A stretch of DNA of 12,461 bases from Actinomycetes bacterium (GCA_024227975.1 JAAETV010000633.1:1-12461); one strand, 5' to 3'. Positions 5,928-12,155 are shown, counted from the first letter of the stretch. The notes: generated by a model from the sequence alone, not told the origin. A program made the numbers and translations.

Positions 5928-6200
5928 ATGCAGATCACGACGGCTTGGGGGCTTGATCACATGGAGGATCTCGCCAGCTGGTGGGTGATCGTTCCGCCCG
6001 CAATGATCATCATCATGTTCGTGATGATGTCACGCATCTTCTTCTCCCGGTGTTGGTGGTCGGGGATAGGCCCTATGTGTATGGGCCCCATGAGAGACAC
6101 GGTCGGCCAGGGCGACGAGAACCGCACAAGCGATGACCGTGCCCTAGACGTCTTGCCTCGGCGCTACGCCTCCCGGCGAACTCACCGACGACGAATTTGA
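5928..6200 (+). CDS. Small membrane protein with C-terminal SHOCT domain, frameshifted
   Basis: A single-span protein: one membrane helix (~18-38, WWVIVPPAMIIIMFVMMSR), then a Cys/Met patch SRCWWSGIGPMCMGPM, a polar linker and the start of a SHOCT motif, DDRALDVLPRRYAS. At the CCC run 6172-6174 the frame is lost. Dropping one C gives ASGELTDDEFDAAP, the canonical rest of the SHOCT domain (RYASGEIT.DEF). As sequenced, the protein ends RRTHRRRI at TGA 6198-6200. The corrected frame would continue to 6357, unusually far past the domain, so a second lesion may exist. ATG 5961 (GGGGG nine bases upstream) is a more natural start than ATG 5928, which lacks a properly spaced ribosome site. SHOCT modules mediate oligomerisation. 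The Met/Cys patch matches the theme of its neighbours. Confidence 0.65.
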   Translation: MQITTAWGLDHMEDLASWWVIVPPAMIIIMFVMMSRIFFSRCWWSGIGPMCMGPMRDTVGQGDENRTSDDRALDVLPRRYASRRTHRRRI

Positions 6201-6317
6201 TGCAGCGCCTCAGACTCGAGGGTCGCAAGTGGCCGTATGTATCTCTTGGCAGTCACGACTCGTCTATCAAGAGGTGCGATCGGGAAACGCCCAGTCGCCC
6301 GATATTGGAGGAATCGA

Positions 6318-6647
6318 ATGTCAACTACCAGACATGACCAAGCGAGGAACGACCTGAGTCACAGCCAACGTGAACTGGTGGCGCTAGGCGCTGCGCTGGG
6401 CAGTAACTGTGTGCCGTGCATCGAGTACCACATCCCGGAATCGAGAAAGGCCGGCCTGAGCGACGCTCAGATCTCGGTCGCCATCGAATTGGCGGACAAG
6501 GTCCGCCAAGTTCCCGCACGAAAAGTTCTTGACGCGGCCATGCACGTTCTGGGCACCACCCCTGCCGGCGGCCAGCCCGACAGCACAGGCGCTGGTTGTA
6601 GCGACGCTGGTGCTGATGCCAGCACCGAACAACCCTGTTGCACCTAA
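6318..6647 (+). CDS. AhpD-like / carboxymuconolactone decarboxylase family protein
   Basis: A 109-residue protein of the CMD/AhpD family (PF02627). Glu19 in QRELVALGAAL, the CxxC motif Cys31-Val-Pro-Cys34 and His38 in CVPCIEYH form the usual Glu-CxxC-His thiol-redox relay. A second helix AGLSDAQISVAIELADKVR follows. In this family the motif supports disulfide or peroxidase-type redox chemistry. The C-terminal tail is unusual, Gly/Asp/Ser-rich with Cys94 and a terminal Cys107-Cys108 pair, suggesting extra metal or thiol ligands. ATG 6318 is preferred because GGAGGA lies 5-6 bases upstream; the frame is open back to 6237 without a ribosome site. It is the last gene of the co-oriented Met/Cys, DUF2892, ECF and SHOCT set, and convergent with vapC. 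Confidence 0.88.
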   Translation: MSTTRHDQARNDLSHSQRELVALGAALGSNCVPCIEYHIPESRKAGLSDAQISVAIELADKVRQVPARKVLDAAMHVLGTTPAGGQPDSTGAGCSDAGADASTEQPCCT

Positions 6648-6742
6648 TGCACAAGCCGGAACCGGCGATGGCTGATGCTAGCCAGTTCGTCGACATCGCC
6701 AGTGCGGCCTCGTACCGCCGGGAAGGAGCGGGGCGTGTCGAA

Positions 6743-7141
6743 TCAGAAGGTTGTCATGGGGATGCTCATTATTCCGGCCACCCGATCAAGGTCTTCGTCA
6801 GCGGCCAACAGGCTGGCGCCATTGCGTAACGCAACCGCGGCGATCATGCAGTCCACCATTCCCCTCGGGGTGACCCCAGACCGGCGACACATCCGATAGA
6901 TCCGCGCCGCGGCATCGAAATCGACCCCAGCATCGAACCGCAACAGCTCGAACCGTCCCATGAGCCGACGCAGCTCTTGTTCTCGCTGATCACTTCGTGC
7001 GCCGGCGAGGACCTCCATGGTCACTGGCTCAGTCACCGCTATCTCGTCGGTGTGGGCGATCAGATCCGTCAATCGGGCATCCACAAGGCTTCCGGTTGCT
7101 CGATCGAACTCGACCCACGCCGACGTGTCGACCAGGATCAC
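6743..7141 (-). CDS. vapC: VapC-type toxin, PIN-domain ribonuclease
   Basis: A 132-residue PIN-domain protein, probably the Mg-dependent endoribonuclease toxin of a type II pair. The metal-binding acidic residues are visible: Asp5 (ILVDTSAW), Glu43 (TMEVLAG), Asp97 (RGMVDCMIAAVAL) and Asp115 (LLAADEDLDR). Length and motif order are standard. The start is GTG 7141, which overlaps the antitoxin stop as GTGA (4-bp overlap), so translation is coupled. The frame is open further upstream, but that part is only the shadow of vapB. It converges on the AhpD-like gene 95 bp away. Confidence 0.93.
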   Translation of the reverse strand: MILVDTSAWVEFDRATGSLVDARLTDLIAHTDEIAVTEPVTMEVLAGARSDQREQELRRLMGRFELLRFDAGVDFDAAARIYRMCRRSGVTPRGMVDCMIAAVALRNGASLLAADEDLDRVAGIMSIPMTTF

Positions 7142-7350
7142 GCCGCGCTCGCGGGGCCGGTGTCGGCCGGGATCTCGTCGAGTGCATGGGCGCCACGCAT
7201 GGCCAAAGCCTCCTCGCGGGTCATGGGCTGCCCGGCGAGGTGGCGTAGCGCGAGGTCGACGGCCTCGGTCTTGGTGTGAACACCAAAACGATCCATGATC
7301 GCCTCGATGTACCGGTCCTCTATCTCGATATTGGTCCGAGTCCTGCTCAT
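7138..7350 (-). CDS. vapB: VapB-type antitoxin
   Basis: A 70-residue antitoxin of the PF09957 type: RTRTNIEIEDRYIEAIMDRF, then GVHTKTEAVDLALRHL forms the ribbon-helix-helix-like DNA-binding part, and the C-terminal EALAMRGAHALDEIP would wrap the toxin's active site. ATG 7350 is chosen over GTG 7365 because a -10-like TATAGT ends six bases before it, which would give a leaderless mRNA, and because the family starts at MSRTRTNI. It is the first gene of a vapBC operon. The perfect palindrome just upstream is the expected autoregulatory operator. Confidence 0.92.
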   Translation of the reverse strand: MSRTRTNIEIEDRYIEAIMDRFGVHTKTEAVDLALRHLAGQPMTREEALAMRGAHALDEIPADTGPASAA

Positions 7351-7386
7351 ACACCTACTATACACGCAGCGTGTACTGTTCGTGTA
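7351..7386 (-). promoter_or_regulatory. vapBC promoter and operator
   Basis: Perfect palindrome TACACGC-A-GCGTGTA at 7361-7375, with an extra half-site CGTGTA at 7381-7386 on the plus strand. It overlaps the putative -10 TATAGT (minus strand 7362-7357), so a VapB or VapBC complex bound here would block transcription. The -10 ends six bases before ATG 7350, implying a leaderless transcript. No good -35 is visible. Confidence 0.65.
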
Positions 7387-7607
7387 TCACTGAGCTGACG
7401 CATCCCCAACCAACAGGGCAGCTGGCCGCAACCTAGGCGCGTCTCCCCTGTTCAGAGGTGTCCTACCGGTGTCGACACGTTCACCGTGTTTGCTGCATGC
7501 GCCCGGTTTCGTGGGCCCTGAGCCTCCCCCCGTCTGGCACAAACGCATTCTCGGCACCCACAGGTTCGGGCGCATCATCGTGACCGGTGTCACCTACTAT
7601 GACGCAA
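7387..7607. other. Intergenic stretch with two short palindromes, no gene seen
   Basis: No convincing frame in 221 bp between vapB and the thioesterase-like gene. It contains the 10-bp palindrome GTGTCGACAC (7469-7478) and GTGAC-CGGT-GTCAC (7580-7593). The second lies 14 bp beyond the stop of the thioesterase-like gene, but has no T-run that would make it a clear terminator. Confidence 0.4.
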
Positions 7608-8030
7608 CTAGTCAAGAAGGTGCAGCGTGATCGTCGCTGAGCCGCACTCGCGCCATGTCCCATCGGTCCGTTGGACCCGCACCGCCGCGTCGAGAACCAT
7701 CTCATCTCCGTCTCGGCCACGCAGCTGCGCCGACGCGGACACTCGTGACCCTTCGGTCGACGCCGTGATAGTCGTCTCGACGGTGCCGGTGAATGCCATC
7801 TGTTCTCGTGGGATCACCGAGAATGCGGCTGCACCTGCAGCGACATCAGCGACCGCCGCGACTGCGATGCCGGCGAAGGCGCGGCCGTTGAAGGAGACGC
7901 TGTCGGCGAGGGGCATCGCGACAACGCCGACACCGTTGGCCGCCTGCTCGATGTCGAGCTGCATGGCCGCAGCAAAGGGCATCGCCAGAATCGTCTCGCG
8001 GATCTCGTCAAGCGTGCGTGGTTCACCCAT
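7608..8030 (-). CDS. Hotdog-fold thioesterase-like protein (PaaI / DUF4442 type)
   Basis: From ATG 8030 this is a 140-residue protein with the segment order of PaaI-like hotdog thioesterases: MPFAAAMQLDIEQAANGVGVVAMP (N-terminal helix and strand), SFNGRAFAGIAVAAVADVAAGAA (central hotdog helix), then antiparallel strands MAFTGTVETTITASTEGSRVS, AVRVQRTDGTWRECGSATI. Such enzymes hydrolyse acyl-CoA thioesters. The usual HGG-type motif before the helix is replaced by NGRAFAG, so catalytic competence is unclear. The frame stays open to 8213, adding 61 residues, but part of that extension resembles a fragment of another family, so the short form is preferred. No clear ribosome site precedes either start. 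Confidence 0.65.
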   Translation of the reverse strand: MGEPRTLDEIRETILAMPFAAAMQLDIEQAANGVGVVAMPLADSVSFNGRAFAGIAVAAVADVAAGAAAFSVIPREQMAFTGTVETTITASTEGSRVSASAQLRGRDGDEMVLDAAVRVQRTDGTWRECGSATITLHLLD

Positions 8031-8069
8031 TGCCCAGCAAGCGTAGCGGTGGAGCCCGCGGTGCCTTTT

Positions 8070-8135
8070 GAGGAACGCCGGCTCCACCAGGTCGAGGGCC
8101 TCCCGGTCCCACAACTCCATCCACGTGATGCGCCA
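8070..8135 (-). pseudogene. Remnant of a conserved hypothetical gene (ITxMELWD family)
   Basis: The peptide WRITWMELWDREALDLVEPA matches, from memory, the N-terminus of small bacterial hypothetical proteins that read ITxMExWDxD then DLxxPxxxxFD. The continuation expected there is missing, so this is probably the stump of a deleted gene now read through into the thioesterase-like frame. The identification rests on memory of the family, not on a search. Confidence 0.4.
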
Positions 8136-8152
8136 ACCAGCGCCCTCTGGCG

Positions 8153-8184
8153 GCATCCAACGTTGTCCCGCGACCAAGAGTGTC
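8153..8184 (+). repeat. Dispersed repeat, copy A
   Basis: Begins GCATCCAACGTTGTCC and aligns over about 32 bases with copy B at 8217-8248, with roughly six differences and small gaps. It is separated from copy B by a G/C-rich inverted repeat (GGGGGA 8189-8194, TCCCCC 8206-8211). Confidence 0.55.
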
Positions 8185-8216
8185 GGAGGGGGGACTTGAA
8201 AAACCTCCCCCAACGC

Positions 8217-8248
8217 GCATCCAGCGTCGTCCTGCGGTAACCAGTGTC
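8217..8248 (+). repeat. Dispersed repeat, copy B
   Basis: Begins GCATCCAGCGTCGTCC. It is a direct repeat of copy A and an inverted repeat of copy C, whose plus-strand reading AGGACGCTGGATGC (8304-8317) pairs with its first part apart from a 3-base insertion. Confidence 0.55.
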
Positions 8249-8303
8249 CCTGAGCGGTATCTGGCGACCGGCCAATCCGCTCCCTACCGCCTCCTACCGC
8301 TCT

Positions 8304-8317
8304 AGGACGCTGGATGC
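8304..8317 (-). repeat. Dispersed repeat, copy C (inverted)
   Basis: AGGACGCTGGATGC is the inverted counterpart of the start of copy B. Next to it are three short direct repeats of the CCTACCGC type (8280-8301). The pattern could be the ends of a tiny degenerate mobile element or a clustered binding site. Confidence 0.45.
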
Positions 8318-8357
8318 CATTTGCAAACCATTAGCAGCGCGACACCCCTGCGTCGGT

Positions 8358-8630
8358 TTAGGCGACCTCTAGGAATCGGCGGAGTGCCTCCCGAATGATC
8401 TCACTGGTCGTGGTGTGATTGGCCTCCGCCCGTTCTTCGATCGCAGCCTTGAGCTCGGGATCGATCCGCACCGGCACCACCTCCGCAGGACCCGAACCCA
8501 TCGCTGGCCGCCCCCGACGACGGGCCTTGAGAACTTCGACGTCGTAGCTGTCCGACTCGACATCATCGGCAATCGCATCCAGATCACCGTCGGTCAGGGT
8601 CCGTCCCGTCTTGGTCTTGTGGGTAGTCAT
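8358..8630 (-). CDS. Ribbon-helix-helix antitoxin (CopG/BrnA type)
   Basis: A 90-residue protein. The N-terminal half (TLTDGDLDAIADDVESDSYDV) would contact the toxin. A basic linker ARRRGRPAMG follows, then a ribbon-helix-helix domain (~52-88) with strand VVPVRIDPEL and helices KAAIEERAEANH and TSEIIREALRRFLEVA. The ATG at 8630 overlaps the toxin stop (ATGA), so it is the second gene of a toxin-first operon, as in BrnTA. RHH antitoxins usually repress their own operon. Its toxin is frameshifted here, leaving a possibly orphan antitoxin. Confidence 0.88.
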   Translation of the reverse strand: MTTHKTKTGRTLTDGDLDAIADDVESDSYDVEVLKARRRGRPAMGSGPAEVVPVRIDPELKAAIEERAEANHTTTSEIIREALRRFLEVA

Positions 8631-8892
8631 GGTGTCGGGTCCTTCCCCGTCGGCAACAAGTCGTAGAACACGGGCCGCAATGCCATCGCGTGAATCACCA
8701 TCTCAACGCCGCCGGCCAAGTCGACCCAGATGACTTCGAGCAGATTGCCAGCAGCGTCCGGACCGATCGTGAGCACCTTGGGAGGGTCGGAGTCGGGATC
8801 GAGATCAACAACGGTGAGCGCATGATCGACGGCGTGGCGGATGGTCGCCGCTTCGTATCCGTGCTTGAACGCCGATCGGTGGAACTCCGCAT
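8627..8892 (-). pseudogene. BrnT-like toxin, frameshifted directly after the start codon
   Basis: The body frame (8887 to the TGA at 8629-8627, 86 codons) reads EFHRSAFKHGYEAATIRHAV, later DPPKVLTIGPDAAGNLLEVI, and ends VEMVIHAMALRPVFYDLLP. This is a small toxin pattern (F-x-KHG, HA-V, IGP-GNLLE, IHAM-R) seen upstream of RHH antitoxins. In this frame TAA lies at 8899-8897 and no ATG, GTG or TTG precedes the body. The only sensible start, ATG 8892, is separated from it by two bases instead of three (ATG-CG-GAG), so a single base is missing. Either the toxin is inactivated, which would be selectively understandable, or the assembly has an indel. RNase or other activity is inferred only from context. 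Confidence 0.72.
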
Positions 8893-8927
8893 CCGTTTAT
8901 CGTAATACGAAAACCATCGGATGGGAA
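8893..8927 (-). promoter_or_regulatory. Promoter of the toxin-antitoxin operon, apparently leaderless
   Basis: On the minus strand TACGAT (8904-8899) fits a -10, with TTCCCA (8927-8922) as a 4-of-6 match to the -35 at 17-bp spacing. The -10 ends six bases before ATG 8892, so transcription would begin at or beside the start codon. The remainder of 8928-9109 shows no gene or other clear feature. Confidence 0.5.
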
Positions 8928-9123
8928 GCACCAGCGGCCACTACTCAAGACCGACGCACCGACTCGGACGGGCCGATACGACCTTCACCCGGTGAAATCG
9001 ATCCGATGCAACGGACTCATCAACGAACCCCAAATGCCCCCTGACCAGGCACGACACGATATTCGGCCCCCACAGGCGAGATTTTCGAGCGTCTCGCCCG
9101 ACGGACCACTAGCCTGGCCGCGA

Positions 9124-9873
9124 ATGTCCGAGAAGCGGGAAGGCCAACTGCTGCGCCAGGCGGCGATTTGGGCCTTCGTCGGCCTGGTGTTGTCATTCGT
9201 GGGTGCAATCCTGGCTGTTGCTCTGGGTGCACCGCCCGATATTGGTGTAACCGACGATGGAACGGCCACGGCTATTGATATTGCAGACGCTGGCTCGCAA
9301 TTCAGGCTGGCTGTCGTCGGTTGGATTCTGGCGATCATCGGCGACGTAGTGAGGGCCTGGGCCATCTATGTCTTCCTGCGGGGCGTCAACCAGGCGGTCG
9401 CGTTGCTGGCCGCGTGGTGGATGCTGCTCCACGACGCCGTGTTCGGGTTCGCTCTCTCTGCATTGCTGCTGGCCTCAGAGGTGGTCGGTGGCACCGGCGC
9501 GTTTAGCGACGTGCCTGCCGATCAGGTCGAGCCACTCATGTTGGTACTCCTAAAGCTGCACTACTACGGGTTCAATATCGGTCTGTTGTTGTTCGCGCTT
9601 CACCTCCTGTTGAACGGCTACCTGGTCCTGAGGTCGGAGTTCATCCCCAAGGTCTTCGGCATCTTGCTAATCATCGCCTCGGGCAGTTATGTGCTCGATG
9701 TCGGGTCGCTTCTCGTCGTGACAGATCCGCCTACCTGGATCAACGCAGTCATCTCCGTTCCCGCGTTTGTCGGCGAGGCGGCGTTCGTTGTATGGATGCT
9801 CCTCAAGGGATCCAGGACAGCGCCGCCGACACTGGATTCGCCGAGTGAGACCGGCCTGACTCGACGATTCTAG
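9124..9873 (+). CDS. DUF4386 family six-helix membrane protein
   Basis: A 249-residue integral membrane protein with six predicted spans (~14-35, 61-85, 91-118, 148-168, 174-199, 208-227). The order of conserved segments matches the DUF4386 family (PF14329): SQFRLAVVGWILAIIGDVV, WAIYVFLRGVNQAVALLAAW, then LLLFALHLLLNGYLVLRSEF and IPKVFGILLIIASGSYVLD. The function of the family is unknown. The start is taken at ATG 9124 (MSEKREGQLL) because the 44 residues added by the longer frame from 8992 are Pro/Arg-rich and unlike the family. TAGCCT at 9110-9115 may be a -10 for a near-leaderless transcript. It stands alone, with no operon partner. The stop codon sits inside a weak 5-bp hairpin (9870-9885). 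Confidence 0.9.
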   Translation: MSEKREGQLLRQAAIWAFVGLVLSFVGAILAVALGAPPDIGVTDDGTATAIDIADAGSQFRLAVVGWILAIIGDVVRAWAIYVFLRGVNQAVALLAAWWMLLHDAVFGFALSALLLASEVVGGTGAFSDVPADQVEPLMLVLLKLHYYGFNIGLLLFALHLLLNGYLVLRSEFIPKVFGILLIIASGSYVLDVGSLLVVTDPPTWINAVISVPAFVGEAAFVVWMLLKGSRTAPPTLDSPSETGLTRRF

Positions 9874-9954
9874 CCCAGGCGCTAGAGGCCGTCATTGAGC
9901 AGCAGATCACGAGTGCGTTCCACAACACCGAGCAGTTCGCCACGGATGTAACTG

Positions 9955-10715
9955 TCAACTGGATGGGGTCGATTTCTTTGATTGCCGGTGGGCGACCGTG
10001 GCCTCGTAGGCGTGTTCTTGTTGTTCGACGAACGCTCGTTCGCGGCGCCGGAACCTGAGGTCGTTGTAGTTGTAGGCGGCACCCCGTTTCGCGATCTGGG
10101 TTGGGTGCCTGGCTGCGAGTTCGGGGTTGCGTCGTCCGGGCACTCAGCCCAAGCCGAGCGAACGCGTAGTCCTGGTCTTTGGTGACCAGATGCCAACACA
10201 GCACCGTCATCTTCCCGAGCCGTCGCCACGATCGCCACTTGGAGCCCGCGACGGTTCGTGATCCGTTTGTAGAACGCCCGGAGTGGGCCTGGTGAACGCA
10301 ACGCGGCGAACGCCGCCTCGACCAGCATCCCCGGGCCTGGGACCGGCCAGCTCTTGGTGATCCTGCCGTGGCTGGCCGTCCGATCACCCGATTGACGGAC
10401 CCTCGGGTTCAACCCGAGATACGAGACGAGTTTGTTGGGATCCTCGAACCGGGAGAAGTCACCGACCGCAGCCAGTATCGATACCGCGACAGCGACGTCG
10501 ATGCCTGGGACCGTCATCAGTCGTGCCACGACCGGATCATCGATCGCCTCGATCTCGATGTCGCGTTCCACCTCCCCGAGTTCGGTTCCGTGGAACTCAA
10601 GTTGCCGCAGCAACGCTTCGACACTGCGTTGCTCGTCAACGGGCAGAACCTGTTGGGCCAGCCACCGGCGACCCTGTGCGTGCCCGACACTCGGTCGCAC
10701 CCGTTGGCCAGGCAC
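9955..10715 (-). pseudogene. IS110-family transposase remnant (C-terminal domain, multiple frameshifts)
   Basis: The C-terminal Transposase_20 region (PF02371) is recognisable in three successive frames. The first (to ~10215) reads RRWLAQQVLPVDEQRSVEAL, LMTVPGIDVAVAVSILAAVG, NKLVSYLGLNPRVRQSG and FYKRITNRRGLQVAIVATAR. The second (~10213-10145) reads KMTVLCWHLVTKDQDYAFAR. The third (~10140-9955) reads NPELAARHPTQIAKRGAAYN to the stop at 9955. At least two frameshifts are needed, and the segment KSWPVPGPGM around 10350 also looks damaged. The N-terminal DEDD catalytic domain is missing upstream, although scraps such as ERYKM and DAKAVASL near 10740-10780 may be its last traces. No IS110 ends or bridge-RNA region can be identified. 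It is a dead element. Confidence 0.85.
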
Positions 10716-10830
10716 GACGCGGGCCGATCAGAGAAGCCACAGCCTTCGCATCTTGTACCGCTCTGTCGCCTCGATGACTCGTCTGACCGAGTTCAGGGCG
10801 GGTCAGCAGACTTGATCGATCGGTCGAGAT

Positions 10831-11169
10831 TTAGCGGCGGGGGCCAGCCTCTGCGACCAGTAGCGCGCTGATGCTGCCAGCAACGCTCTTCATCAGCCGC
10901 TGGTGGCCGCCGTTGAAGAACAACCAGCGACGAAGGCTCAGCGCCGATCCGTGCAGTGGTCGATTCACGATGTTGAGCGCGGCGGGAGCATTGATCTCTT
11001 CGTGGAGTACGGCGGCGTCGGGTTCGTCTTCGAGCAGCCACACGAACTGGCCAGCGAGGTATGGGCGACATCGTTGAGGCTGGGTGAACTCCAGCAAGAC
11101 AAACGCGTTACATGAGCGCACCAAGCGGGACAAAGACAAACCATCGAACCCGCCATGACACGACGTCAT
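10831..11169 (-). CDS. Unrecognised open reading frame
   Basis: A frame from ATG 11169 (alternative GTG 11121) to the TAA at 10831, about 112 codons, containing NAFVLLEFTQPQRCRPYLAG, FVWLLEDEPDAAVLHEEINA and RRWLFFNGGHQRLMKSVAGS. Codon-position composition is coding-like (GC-rich third positions, AT-richer second positions). However, the plus strand holds an equally open frame over 10864-11115, so the coding strand is not settled. There is no ribosome site at ATG 11169. No family is recognised and no function is proposed. It lies between the IS110 remnant and a frameshifted membrane-protein gene. Confidence 0.3.
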   Translation of the reverse strand: MTSCHGGFDGLSLSRLVRSCNAFVLLEFTQPQRCRPYLAGQFVWLLEDEPDAAVLHEEINAPAALNIVNRPLHGSALSLRRWLFFNGGHQRLMKSVAGSISALLVAEAGPRR

Positions 11170-11506
11170 GTGGCAGGTCAGGTAACGCCGCGACGAAGTG
11201 GTGCCGCGGAGTCCAGGTGGTGGTCTCGGACGGCTCTCTGGGACGCGCTCACTCTGTGGGTGATGGTCGTGGCCGGCGTCCTGCTGACCGCTGACGGGTC
11301 CGGCCGGCCGTACTTCGGTCTGGTGGGCGGAAGGCATGTACCTCTACTTCGCAGGCCGCGGCATCGCAGCCCGCGTTGCCATGACCCGACGGGGGCTCCG
11401 AGTCGGCACACCGGATAGCGTGAGAATCGGCCTAGCTCTCCTCACCATATGGGCGCTCATGGCCCTGATCACCATCGTCGCCGCGATTGTCGCCTTGGAG
11501 ACCTGA
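11155..11506 (+). pseudogene. Small two-helix membrane protein, frameshifted in the middle
   Basis: The first part, from ATG 11155, has an Arg-rich N-terminus, then LWDALTLWVMVVAGVLLTAD (helix 1) and GRPYFGLVGG. At about 11330-11333 the frame changes, after which MYLYFAGRGIAARVAM and IGLALLTIWALMALITIVAA (helix 2) run to TGA 11504-11506. Removing one base of the GGAAGG segment joins the two into a ~117-residue protein with two membrane spans and a basic cytoplasmic loop. As sequenced, only the 56-codon 3' frame from ATG 11336 is an independent ORF. The family is not recognised. GGAG at 11497-11500 near its end could serve as a ribosome site for GTG 11508, coupling it to the following oxidoreductase gene. 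Confidence 0.55.
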
Positions 11507-11627
11507 AGTGGCTCTGCCTCGGCGCTTACGGGCGTCGCTGTACCGGGCCCTTCGGCCCTACCAACCACCAACCCCACCGCACACGATGGACCTGAGAAGC
11601 CACAACATCGTCCAGGAAGGGAAGGCC

Positions 11628-12140
11628 ATGGCGACGTCATCGCAGACACCACTCGCTGGCGCCTCGTCGAGCAAGGCCCGACTGCCTCCCCGATGGTTCA
11701 TGCGCCTGTTCTGGCACCTGCACCGCGGCGTGTACCGACTGACCGGTGGACGGCTGGGGCTCTGGCGGCCCAAGCCCAACGGCTGGGGCACGTTGCGCCT
11801 CACGACGATAGGGCGCCGAACCGGCGAAGAACGCAACGTGATGGTCGGCTACTTCGAGGATGGCTCGAACCTGGTCACAATGGCCATGAACGGTTGGGGC
11901 GAGGGGGAACCGGCATGGTGGTTGAACCTCCAAGCCAACCCCGACGCCCGCGTCGACCTCGTCGGCGGTTCCCGCCTGGTCACCGGCCGAGCCGCCGAGG
12001 GCGACGAGCGCACGTCCCTGTGGGCTCGATGGCAGCAAATCGACAAGAACCTCGATGCCTACGCCGCTCGGCGCTCTTGTGAGACCGCCGTCGTGATCCT
12101 CGAGCCAAGGGTCGATTCTGGACCAGCGGATTGTGTATAG
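11628..12140 (+). CDS. Deazaflavin (F420)-dependent nitroreductase family oxidoreductase (Ddn-like)
   Basis: A 170-residue protein of the F420-binding split beta-barrel family (PF04075). The hallmark segments are GTLRLTTIGRRTGEERNVMV (strand-turn-strand that binds F420 phosphates), NLVTMAMNGWGEGEPAWWLN (the usual GG..P.WYLNL), LQANPDARVDLVGGSRLVTG, and a C-terminal WARWQQIDKNLDAYAARRS followed by TAVVILEPR. It would use reduced F420 to reduce a small organic substrate not specified by the sequence. F420 use supports an actinobacterial source. ATG 11628 has a purine-rich AGGAAGGGAAGG just upstream. GTG 11508, with GGAG 7 bases before it and one base after the previous stop, would add 40 residues not typical of the family. 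Confidence 0.93.
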   Translation: MATSSQTPLAGASSSKARLPPRWFMRLFWHLHRGVYRLTGGRLGLWRPKPNGWGTLRLTTIGRRTGEERNVMVGYFEDGSNLVTMAMNGWGEGEPAWWLNLQANPDARVDLVGGSRLVTGRAAEGDERTSLWARWQQIDKNLDAYAARRSCETAVVILEPRVDSGPADCV

Positions 12141-12155
12141 CCCTCACAACTGGTC

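Noticed and set aside
7627..8046. 139-codon plus-strand frame opposite the thioesterase-like gene
   Set aside because: Ala/Ser/Arg/Pro low-complexity translation typical of the antisense of a GC-rich gene; the minus frame has a family-like pattern.
9870..9885. CTAGC/GCTAG hairpin over the DUF4386 stop codon as a terminator
   Set aside because: Only five pairs, AT-containing and without a T-run.
9882..9954. Peptide SYIRGELLGVVERTRDLLLNDGL at the end of a minus-strand frame beyond the IS110 remnant
   Set aside because: It looks protein-like but is reached only through the wrong frame of a frameshifted transposase, has no start codon of its own and matches no family I recognise.
10864..11115. 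Plus-strand open frame (VAAVEEQPATKAQRRSVQ and onward, ending QQDKRVT)
   Set aside because: Coding-like composition, but no ribosome site or recognisable domain, and it opposes an equally open minus-strand frame. Mentioned only under the minus-strand entry.
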